The translations under genes and the position numbers were made by a program. From NCBI GenBank assembly GCA_947627125.1, contig CANQUY010000015.1, positions 1-18,412 of the forward strand: a stretch of 18,412 bases of DNA, in the 5' to 3' direction. Of the stretch, positions 7,575 to 14,044 are shown one piece after another. The notes beneath the pieces are model-generated. The model had not been told where the DNA came from, made no database searches, and saw nothing but the letters and a program-made list of their open reading frames with translations. Numbering within the stretch: position 1 is the stretch's first letter; every line of letters begins with the position of its first letter. This DNA comes from an uncultured Clostridia bacterium (lineage in GTDB: Bacteria; Bacillota; Clostridia; Christensenellales; Borkfalkiaceae).

Positions 7575-7602
7575 ATCATAACACATCTGAAAAAAATTGA
7601 AA
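7575..7602 (-). promoter_or_regulatory. Weak candidate promoter of the GH5-TetR operon
   Basis: On the minus strand, TTTCAA (7597-7602), 16 bases, then TATGAT (7575-7580) would start transcription near 7568, about 19 bases before the ATG. An alternative TATAAT on the minus strand (7696-7701) overlaps the GH3 promoter. The region is so AT-rich that chance matches are likely. Confidence 0.35.
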
Positions 7603-7681
7603 TAGACATTTATTATTAAAAGTATATTTATTTACTATATTTTTAAAAGTTTATTTTTCATTTCGATTTATGTATTTGTCC

Positions 7682-7710
7682 TTGACAAGATTTTAATTAT
7701 ATTGTATGAT
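7682..7710 (+). promoter_or_regulatory. Strong promoter of the GH3 gene
   Basis: TTGACA (7682-7687), a 17-base spacer and TATGAT (7705-7710) form a near-consensus sigma-A promoter. The start near 7717 leaves a leader of about 136 bases before the GH3 ATG, long enough to carry regulatory structure. Confidence 0.8.
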
Positions 7711-7729
7711 AGAAACATAACAAAAACAG

Positions 7730-7789
7730 TTCCGAATTCACATTTACATTCCGAAAACATGACATTTTTGGGCGCATTTGCGCGCAAAA
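7730..7789. promoter_or_regulatory. Possible operator elements in the GH3 leader
   Basis: TTCCGAA occurs twice, 19 bases apart (7730-7736 and 7749-7755). Just after lies an inverted repeat TTTTGGGCGCA/TGCGCGCAAAA (7766-7789, one mismatch) that contains the perfect 12-base palindrome TTTGCGCGCAAA (7777-7788). Position just downstream of a strong promoter suits a repressor site. No binding protein can be assigned from the sequence; the TetR protein is the nearest candidate. Confidence 0.4.
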
Positions 7790-7852
7790 TCATGGGGTGC
7801 CGAACATGAGAATGTGAAAACAGAACAAGGGACTGAAAATCAGGAGGAATCA

Positions 7853-10800
7853 ATGAAGGCAAAAACATTTCGCATCGTCACATTCTCCGTTGTGGGCGTA
7901 TTGCTTGCGCTCATCCTCGCAGTCAACGTGGCGGCCGCACTCTTCCAGGACATCATCATGGACCTCTTCAGTACATCGGAGGTATCAAGTGCGGCACGGG
8001 CAGCCGGTGAAGATCTGGCGCTCCAAATCCAGGAAGAAGGCTCCGTGCTCGTCAAAAACGACGAAAACACCCTTCCGTTAAATGCCGAAACGGATACACA
8101 GCTCAACGTATTCGGTTGGTCGGCAATCAGTTGGATCGCTGCGGGCAGCGGCTCAGGCCGTTCACTCCGTCCCGGCATCAACGGCGACACTGCCGATAAT
8201 GCCAGAAAAGGTATGACGCCCGAAACGGACTTCTTGACCGCCCTTTCGGAAGCAAAAATCTCTTACAACCAAGATCTCATCACTATGTACAAGAGGTTTG
8301 CGTCCCAAAGACCGGCACAGTTCTACGATACGTTACACTCCTTTGACTATCAGGGCGCACGCCTGATCGAGCCCTCCATCGACGACACGAATTATTATTC
8401 CACGGAATTGCTCAGCGGTGCAGAGGCATATTCGAAAATCGCGATCGTCGTGCTCGGCAGAAGCGTGGGCGAAAGCAATGACGCTCCCCTCGTGCAGTAC
8501 AAGGGTGCCTCAAGCAATAAGACCCCCGATGACGCGGATCGCACCTATCTCGAGATCTCCACGGAGGAGGAAGCCCTCCTCAAATATGTGGGAGATAACT
8601 ATGAGAAGACGATTGTCCTCATCAACTCCACAAACGCGATGAACCTTGGCTTTATGGACAGGATCGAGGGACTCGACAGCTGCCTTGTCGTCGGAGGCAC
8701 GGGAATGAATGCCGTCCGCGGCGTCGTCAACCTCCTCTACGGGCAGAAGATGTTCGAAACAAAGGAGTCCGTGGATGAAAGCGGCAAAACCGTCGAGATC
8801 CCGGATCCCCTCTATGGAACAAAGATCAGTCCCTCCGGCAGACTCACGGATACCTATGTCTATGACTTTGCGACCAACCCCGCCTGGGCCTATACGGGCA
8901 CACAGGGCGTCGGCAAATATACAAATGACGGCGGCGCATATCCCCATGACGGTTCTACAAGGAACGTCAACGTCGGAACAAATCCCCTCTATGAACAGGT
9001 CAGCTATCTCGACTATCAAGAAAATATCTATGTCGGATATAAGTGGTACGAAACCGCCTTTGCAGACGGGTTCTGGGATTCCGATTTTGCCAAAAACAAT
9101 TTCGGCATTCAAAACGGTTATAAGGACGTCGTGCAATATCCCTTCGGCTATGGCCTCAGCTACACGACTTTTAAATGGGATCATGTAAAGAAGCCCTCCA
9201 TCACTTCCGTTTCGGCATCTGATAAGGATGATCTTCAGAAAGAACTCGAGGTCACCGTCGACGTCACCAACTTGGGCGACATCCCCGGGCAGGAAGTTGT
9301 TGAACTCTACTACACCCCGCCCTACACGAAAGGCGGCGTAGAAAAATCGGCAGTCAACCTGCTTGCTTTCGCCAAGACCCAAACGGCGGTTTTAGTCAAA
9401 GACGAAAACAACCCGAACCAGAACACACAGACACTTACTTTGAAATTCAAGATCGCCGATATGGCATCTTACGATGCGTATAACCGCTCCGGCCTGGTTC
9501 CGAACGGCGGTTGGATCCTCGAAAAGGGTGACTATGTTCTCTCCTTGAGAACGGATGCACACACCGTTGCGGATATGGACGATGCAACATTCACCATACG
9601 CGTCACCGAGGACATTCCCTATTGCGACGGCGGCGATGCCTACAATGCCTTTACGGGCGACGATGCAGTTGACTTCGGGATCTCCGTCGATGGTCTTAAT
9701 TCCGACAATGATATCGAATATCTCTCCCGTGGCACAGGGTTTGCGGAATTCAAGCTCGTCCCCAAAGGACAGGACAGAACGGTTTCCTGGATGTCTCGCG
9801 GAATGTCGCAAAAACTTAGAGATACCAACCTCTACGATTCCGCAGATATTAGCGAATGGGAAGAGAAAAACAGCGACGTCGAAATGCCTGTCTTTGGTCA
9901 AGACAGCGGTTCCTATAAGCTGTTTGCGGGCATGAAAAACGGCGAACTCGACCTCAGCACCGCCGGCTCCTCTGCTACAGACGACGGCCTACTGCTCGGC
10001 ATGGATTACGATTCTCCCCTTTGGGAAGACGTGCTCGACTCCATCACGGTCAAGGAAATGGTGGACCTTACAACGGACGGCTTCAACCGTGAAAACGCCG
10101 TGAAGTCCGTCAACAAGGCCTTGACGAGCGCCTATGATGGGCCTTCACAGATCGGTTCCTTCAATACCTCCGAACACGGCACAGGGTTCCCGATGCCTAC
10201 CGTCATTGCGCAGACATGGAACGACCAGATTGCTAAAAGCTTTGGATATTCCACAGGTTCGCAGGCGCTCACGATGGGTATTTCCGGTTGGTATGCTCCC
10301 GGCATGAACCTCCACCGCTCCGCATTCGGCGGCAGAAATTATGAGTACTACTCCGAAGATCCCCTCCTCTCCGGCGTCATGGGTTGCATGACCGCAGAAG
10401 GTTCTCTCAATGCAGGAGTGTATGTGTACGTCAAACACATCATTGGTTACGATCAAGAAACCCTTCGCGACGGTCTGTATTGCTGGATGACCGAACAGGC
10501 CCTCCGTGAGATCTATCTCAAGCCCTTCAAGTACATGATCGACAGGACGCAGGAAGACATCGGCGGCACGCCGGGCCTCATGACCTCCTATGGCAGGATC
10601 GGCGCAACGTGGTCGGGCGGCAGTGAAGCGCTCATCACGCAGATTCTCCGCAACGAATGGCACTATAACGGCACAATCCTCACGGACTATTCCGACCACA
10701 CAGCTTTCATGAACGGCGATCAGATGATACGTGCAGGCGGCGACCTTTGGATGTCCGGCTGGCAACACAATGCCACCTATAGCGCCTCCACAGACTCCGC

Positions 10801-11140
10801 AGCTTGCAGAGCGCAACTCCGTGAGGCGACGCATCATATCCTCTATACCATCCTCAATGCTCAGGCGGTCGCGAGCGCCTATGTGCCGGAAAACGACCAA
10901 CTGCAAAGCGGCCGTACCGAACGTGCCGAATTCCCTCTGTGGACGATCATCGGCGTTGTCGATGCAGTCGTCATTGCAGGCTGTGCAGTTTGGGTGTTCT
11001 TTGCAATTCGAAAGAAGGACAAAGCAGCGGCACCCGCAGGTCCTCAGGGCGCAGGTGCAGAGGCTGAAAGCGGTGAGGCGGCAGGAACCTCGGCTCCGTT
11101 CGAGGAACAACCGCCCGAAGAAACTAATCATGATGAATAA
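7853..11140 (+). CDS. Membrane-tethered GH3 beta-glucosidase-like enzyme with permuted domain order
   Basis: A 1095-residue protein. Segment order is: membrane helix (~7-31); the GH3 'C-terminal' alpha/beta domain (EEGSVLVKNDENTLPL at ~61-76, on to YPFGYGLSYTTFKW near 430-443); a fibronectin-III-like domain (VTVDVTNLGDIPGQEVVELYY, ~464-484); a linker; then the GH3 'N-terminal' barrel (~722-1010); a second membrane helix (~1027-1049); and a charged tail. Catalytic marks persist: K861-H862 (canonical KH pair) and nucleophile D945 in ILTDYSDH. Family members remove glucose or related sugars from beta-linked oligosaccharides. Charges predict both ends inside and the enzyme outside. The start at 7853 has AGGAGG five bases upstream; the longer TTG start at 7778 would spoil the helix start. 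It is divergent from the GH5 operon, has a strong promoter and a clear terminator. Confidence 0.93.
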   Translation: MKAKTFRIVTFSVVGVLLALILAVNVAAALFQDIIMDLFSTSEVSSAARAAGEDLALQIQEEGSVLVKNDENTLPLNAETDTQLNVFGWSAISWIAAGSGSGRSLRPGINGDTADNARKGMTPETDFLTALSEAKISYNQDLITMYKRFASQRPAQFYDTLHSFDYQGARLIEPSIDDTNYYSTELLSGAEAYSKIAIVVLGRSVGESNDAPLVQYKGASSNKTPDDADRTYLEISTEEEALLKYVGDNYEKTIVLINSTNAMNLGFMDRIEGLDSCLVVGGTGMNAVRGVVNLLYGQKMFETKESVDESGKTVEIPDPLYGTKISPSGRLTDTYVYDFATNPAWAYTGTQGVGKYTNDGGAYPHDGSTRNVNVGTNPLYEQVSYLDYQENIYVGYKWYETAFADGFWDSDFAKNNFGIQNGYKDVVQYPFGYGLSYTTFKWDHVKKPSITSVSASDKDDLQKELEVTVDVTNLGDIPGQEVVELYYTPPYTKGGVEKSAVNLLAFAKTQTAVLVKDENNPNQNTQTLTLKFKIADMASYDAYNRSGLVPNGGWILEKGDYVLSLRTDAHTVADMDDATFTIRVTEDIPYCDGGDAYNAFTGDDAVDFGISVDGLNSDNDIEYLSRGTGFAEFKLVPKGQDRTVSWMSRGMSQKLRDTNLYDSADISEWEEKNSDVEMPVFGQDSGSYKLFAGMKNGELDLSTAGSSATDDGLLLGMDYDSPLWEDVLDSITVKEMVDLTTDGFNRENAVKSVNKALTSAYDGPSQIGSFNTSEHGTGFPMPTVIAQTWNDQIAKSFGYSTGSQALTMGISGWYAPGMNLHRSAFGGRNYEYYSEDPLLSGVMGCMTAEGSLNAGVYVYVKHIIGYDQETLRDGLYCWMTEQALREIYLKPFKYMIDRTQEDIGGTPGLMTSYGRIGATWSGGSEALITQILRNEWHYNGTILTDYSDHTAFMNGDQMIRAGGDLWMSGWQHNATYSASTDSAACRAQLREATHHILYTILNAQAVASAYVPENDQLQSGRTERAEFPLWTIIGVVDAVVIAGCAVWVFFAIRKKDKAAAPAGPQGAGAEAESGEAAGTSAPFEEQPPEETNHDE

Positions 11141-11147
11141 TTGAGTT

Positions 11148-11188
11148 ACAAAAACACCCTCCTGCATTCTGCAGGCGGGTGTTTTTGT
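11148..11188 (+). terminator. Terminator of the GH3 gene
   Basis: A 19-bp stem with a single mismatch (11148-11166 with 11170-11188, ACAAAAACACCC against GGGTGTTTTTGT at the base) and a 3-base loop. It begins 7 bases after the stop codon and ends in a T-run. Confidence 0.93.
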
Positions 11189-11235
11189 ATGCGCCGCCCC
11201 TTCGGGAAGGGCAATTACGGCGGCATTCTAAATCA

Positions 11236-11307
11236 CGTCATGGTGAGCATAGTCGAACCATCACCTTATTTTGCTGCGGTGATCCTTCGACTTCGCTCAG
11301 GATGACG
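11236..11307. repeat. Inverted two-unit repeat, distant relative (copy 4)
   Basis: The left unit GTCATGGTGAGC...TCGAACCATCACC (11237-11265) and the right unit GGTGATCCTTCGACTTCGC...AGGATGAC (11278-11305) are inverted copies. They differ at two dinucleotides: GG/CC inside the left unit and CC/GG in the right one. The right unit resembles a CTTCGCTCAGGATGAC-type repeat that I recall being common in bacterial intergenic DNA. Bases 11189-11439 hold no supported gene. Confidence 0.75.
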
Positions 11308-11375
11308 CAATCAGAACAGCGGGGCGGAATGACGCGGCGGGCCAGCATGAGCGGGGCGGGACGGAATGCACGGGC

Positions 11376-11405
11376 AGGAAAAGCCTCCCCCCAATGGGGG
11401 GAGGC
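11376..11405 (-). terminator. Terminator of the beta-helix lipoprotein gene
   Basis: GCCTCCCCCC/GGGGGGAGGC (11383-11392 with 11396-11405) forms a 10-bp stem with a 3-base loop, followed on the minus strand by TTTTCC. It lies about 35 bases after the stop codon. The T-run is short, so termination may be partial. The hairpin also resembles the G/C-rich repeat type seen at 13561. Confidence 0.6.
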
Positions 11406-11439
11406 TCCGCCATAGGCGGTGGTGGGGGGCAGGAAAACT

Positions 11440-13494
11440 TCAAATCGGGTACTTGGGGACGCGGGCGTTGGCGGCAAAGCCTGCGCCGACCGTTTCGCCG
11501 TAGCCGTTGACGACATGGGTGATGCTCGCGCTGTCCCCTGCCGCAAAGCTGCAAGTGATGAGGTGCTCCATCACGATTCCCTCTCCCTCGGGGACCTCGA
11601 TCGCCGATTCGAGCGTCATATTGGAATAATTGACCAAATAGATGCCGATCCCGACCCCTCTGTGCCGCTTGACGCTATCGTCCACCTTATAGCTCGCACA
11701 GCCGTTCTTTTTGCCCTCGTGGGAGGTCCAATAGAGCTGGTCGGGCACGCGGTAGGGCGTTTCCGATTGATACATGACGACGGCGCCGTCCTCCCCCTTC
11801 CAAACCGTTTGAAAGTCCTCAAAATGTTCCACCATGAGGGCGTAGCAGATCACGCGGTCCCCGTTGACCTCAATGCCCGTCTGTGCGGGATTGCCGAAAT
11901 TGGTCCCCCGCTCCGTTTCCTCGTCCTCCCACGCAACGCCCTGCGAGTGGTCCGCCCGCCAGATCCAAAAATTGTCGCCGATGATGTCGTTGGAATGAAT
12001 GACGAGGGCGGTTTCCGTTTCGGTGTGCACGTTCTCCACGCCGCCGATGCGGAGATAGAGGTCGGAGAGCACGGTCGGGTCGTTTCTGTGGTCCAAAGCT
12101 GAATTTTCCGTCCCGACGACGACCATATTTTTGCTGAAAGGCCCCGCGTCGACGAGGATATCCGCAATTCTGACGCCGCCGACGTCCCCCACCTTGATCG
12201 CCGCCTCGCTGTTTTCATTAGAGATCTTCAGTGTCGCATAGCCGATGCCGAGGAGCACGGTGCCGTCGATCTTCACCTCAAGGGGCTCGTCGAGGAGATA
12301 GTTGCCCGGGGTGAACAGGAGGTGTTTGCCGCTGTCGAGCGCAGCATTCAGCGTGGCGGAAGTATCATACCTTGCATCGGCGATATAGAATTTGTCGAGC
12401 GGAAGAGATTCCCCCGCCTCGAAAGAGAGCCCGTTTTTCCACGTGACCCCCTTTGTATTCTCCTGAACATGCGGAACGAACACGCTGTAGCGGCCGTTCT
12501 CGCAGTACAAAAAAGGCTTTTCGGCGATCCGCTCGGTGGTTTCGAGGTTTGTCACTTTGCCGCTCCTCTCCGTCCACGCGTCGCTGCCGATGTTCCCCTC
12601 ACAGCCCGCGTAGACCATGTTGTAGGAGCCGCCGTCAAAGCTCTTCGCCGCGGTGTTGCGGGTCATCCACTGCTGTTGGGAACTGCCGTGAACGCTCCCC
12701 GTCACCGCCGTATTTGCGAGAAAACCGCCCGACGCCCACCCGCCGTAGGAGAGAGAAAGATCCCCCTTCACCTCCGCGCGGCGGAAGCTCGTTGCCTGCG
12801 AAACGGACCACACGACGTCAGAGCGCACGCTGACATTTTCCACGCTCCGCCAAAAGGTGCAGGTCGCATTCTGATTGGAGAGAACTCTGTCGCTCACATA
12901 CACGCCGCCCAAGGAAACGTCGGCGGGAAGAGCGCCGAGGCCGTTCACCGAGGTGTAGTAGCCGACCTTCACCGTGAGGTCGTATTCGCCGCCGAGGAAG
13001 AGAATGGCCGCCCGCTGCGAAGAAAATTGCCCCACGTTTGCCGTTTCAAGGGCAGCATGGGTTTCTTCGAGATAGGATCCGAGCTTGGCCATGTCGTCGT
13101 TTGGAGAGGCAATCAGCGTGCTTTCCGCAAAGGCACTCGAAGCGCCGACCTCGGCCTCCTCGCCGCCGACCACTGCCGTCACTTTGAAATAGTCGTAAAT
13201 GTGTTCTTCCGTCACAAACTCGGTCGCTTCCTTGACCTCGCCGAGCCGTTCATACGTCCCGAAACGGCTTGGAGAATGGTAGAGAATGTACTTTTCCGCG
13301 TCCTGCTCCTCCGCCCAGCGGATATGGGCTGCGCCGTCATCTGTCTTGACGAGGACGCCATCTGTGAGGCCGAACGTTTGAAACGCTTCCAGCGGGTCGG
13401 TGCGGACGGTGTCGGTGTGGCCACCGCCGCATGCGGCCACGGGAAGGGCGGAGAGTGTAAAGACCGCCGCCAAAAGAATGGTATGCTTTTTCAT
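11440..13494 (-). CDS. Surface lipoprotein with two-part beta-helix fold, possible polysaccharide-degrading enzyme
   Basis: A 684-residue predicted lipoprotein (lipobox VAAC, Cys 22). Residues ~40-122 look like a fibronectin-III domain (AEKYILYHS, DYFKVTAVV). Two beta-helix parts follow: ~150-360, with the conserved-looking SSQQQWMTRN (271-280) and EKPFLYCENG (325-334), and ~367-600, starting FYIADARYDTSATLNAAL and containing LLFTPGNYLLDEPL and WIWRADHSQGVAW. From memory, this pattern matches a family of secreted actinomycete proteins often mislabelled 'adenylyl cyclase' or F5/8-type-C proteins. A link to GH55 beta-1,3-glucanases is my inference from the double helix and neighbours. No catalytic residue can be assigned. 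Start at 13494: a consensus promoter ends just before it, and no Shine-Dalgarno is visible. Confidence 0.85.
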   Translation of the reverse strand: MKKHTILLAAVFTLSALPVAACGGGHTDTVRTDPLEAFQTFGLTDGVLVKTDDGAAHIRWAEEQDAEKYILYHSPSRFGTYERLGEVKEATEFVTEEHIYDYFKVTAVVGGEEAEVGASSAFAESTLIASPNDDMAKLGSYLEETHAALETANVGQFSSQRAAILFLGGEYDLTVKVGYYTSVNGLGALPADVSLGGVYVSDRVLSNQNATCTFWRSVENVSVRSDVVWSVSQATSFRRAEVKGDLSLSYGGWASGGFLANTAVTGSVHGSSQQQWMTRNTAAKSFDGGSYNMVYAGCEGNIGSDAWTERSGKVTNLETTERIAEKPFLYCENGRYSVFVPHVQENTKGVTWKNGLSFEAGESLPLDKFYIADARYDTSATLNAALDSGKHLLFTPGNYLLDEPLEVKIDGTVLLGIGYATLKISNENSEAAIKVGDVGGVRIADILVDAGPFSKNMVVVGTENSALDHRNDPTVLSDLYLRIGGVENVHTETETALVIHSNDIIGDNFWIWRADHSQGVAWEDEETERGTNFGNPAQTGIEVNGDRVICYALMVEHFEDFQTVWKGEDGAVVMYQSETPYRVPDQLYWTSHEGKKNGCASYKVDDSVKRHRGVGIGIYLVNYSNMTLESAIEVPEGEGIVMEHLITCSFAAGDSASITHVVNGYGETVGAGFAANARVPKYPI

Positions 13495-13500
13495 GCTATC

Positions 13501-13529
13501 ATTGTAACATTTTTTGCCCGCGCTGTCAA
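13501..13529 (-). promoter_or_regulatory. Consensus promoter abutting the start codon (leaderless candidate)
   Basis: On the minus strand, TTGACA (13524-13529), exactly 17 bases, then TACAAT (13501-13506). Only GATAGC separates the -10 box from the ATG at 13494, so the predicted first transcribed base is the A of the ATG or within a base or two of it. No ribosome binding site is possible in that arrangement. Confidence 0.75.
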
Positions 13530-13560
13530 TGTACACATTTTAAAACCGTATGGTGATCGC

Positions 13561-13656
13561 CCACCCCCCTACCCCCCTCCTCGGGAGGGGGCATGGATGG
13601 GGCCTCCTCGGGAGGGGCATGGACTTTGTTCCGCTCCCCCCAAGGAGGGGGCAGCG
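13561..13656. repeat. G/C-rich hairpin repeat block
   Basis: Three short hairpins of similar sequence: CCCCCTCC/GGGAGGGGG near 13573-13591, CCTCC/GGAGG near 13603-13615, and CTCCCCCC/GGAGGGGG near 13633-13652. A reversed relative sits inside the repeat at 18236-18399. No gene is supported between 13530 and 14044. Confidence 0.6.
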
Positions 13657-13672
13657 GGGTGACATAAGCAAA

Positions 13673-13906
13673 GCGGCGTCATGCTGAGAGCGCGAGTACA
13701 ACGAAGTCTACGAAAGCCGTACCGAAGCATCTCGCCGCATGCCTTACGGACCTCGCGGCGGCGTCATGCTGAGAACGTGAGTAATACGAAGTTTACGGAA
13801 GCTAACCCGAAGCATCTCGCCGCATGCATTACGGACTTTCGCCGCGAGATTCTTCGGGTTAAGTCGTCGGACTTCGTTCCTTCTCCGTTTCTCAGAATGA
13901 CGCGGC
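13673..13906. repeat. Three-unit version of the inverted repeat (copy 2)
   Basis: Two direct units (13673-13738 and 13758-13823, both starting GCGGCGTCATGCTGAG and ending GAAGCATCTCGCCGC) are followed by one inverted unit (13841-13906, GCCGCGAGATTCTTCGGG to CTCAGAATGACGCGGC). The extra direct unit, compared with copy 1, shows that single units can be duplicated. Confidence 0.85.
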
Positions 13907-13969
13907 GCGCGGGGCGGACTGCACAGAGAGGGACGCGGCGGGGCGGCGTGAGCGCGCGGGCGAGGGCAT

Positions 13970-13998
13970 AAGGAAAGGGCGGCGCGTATGCGCCGCCC
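13970..13998 (-). terminator. Probable terminator of the large lipoprotein gene
   Basis: A perfect 9-bp stem GGGCGGCGC/GCGCCGCCC (13977-13985 with 13990-13998) with a 4-base loop is followed on the minus strand by TTTCCTTAT. It lies 46 bases past the stop codon. A second hairpin with one bulge (CGGCA/TGCCG, 14014-14038) sits between. The T-rich tail is short. Confidence 0.5.
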
Positions 13999-14044
13999 CC
14001 CTTTTGCTCTTTTCGGCAAGGGACATTCCCCTCTGCCGAGGTTC

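Noticed and set aside
10145..11167. A 340-codon minus-strand open frame over the GH3 gene
   Set aside because: It starts inside the GH3 terminator and is antisense to the GH3 catalytic barrel. No domain features are present.
13494..13536. GTG at 13536 as the start of the beta-helix lipoprotein
   Set aside because: It would place a polar 14-residue extension before a normal lipoprotein signal peptide and would overlap the -35 and -10 boxes. The ATG at 13494 fits the family start better.
12322..13662. A 446-codon plus-strand open frame over the beta-helix gene and the repeat beyond it
   Set aside because: It is antisense to the lipoprotein and runs on into G/C-rich repeat DNA, ending in low-complexity Pro/Gly residues. 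That is typical of a chance frame.
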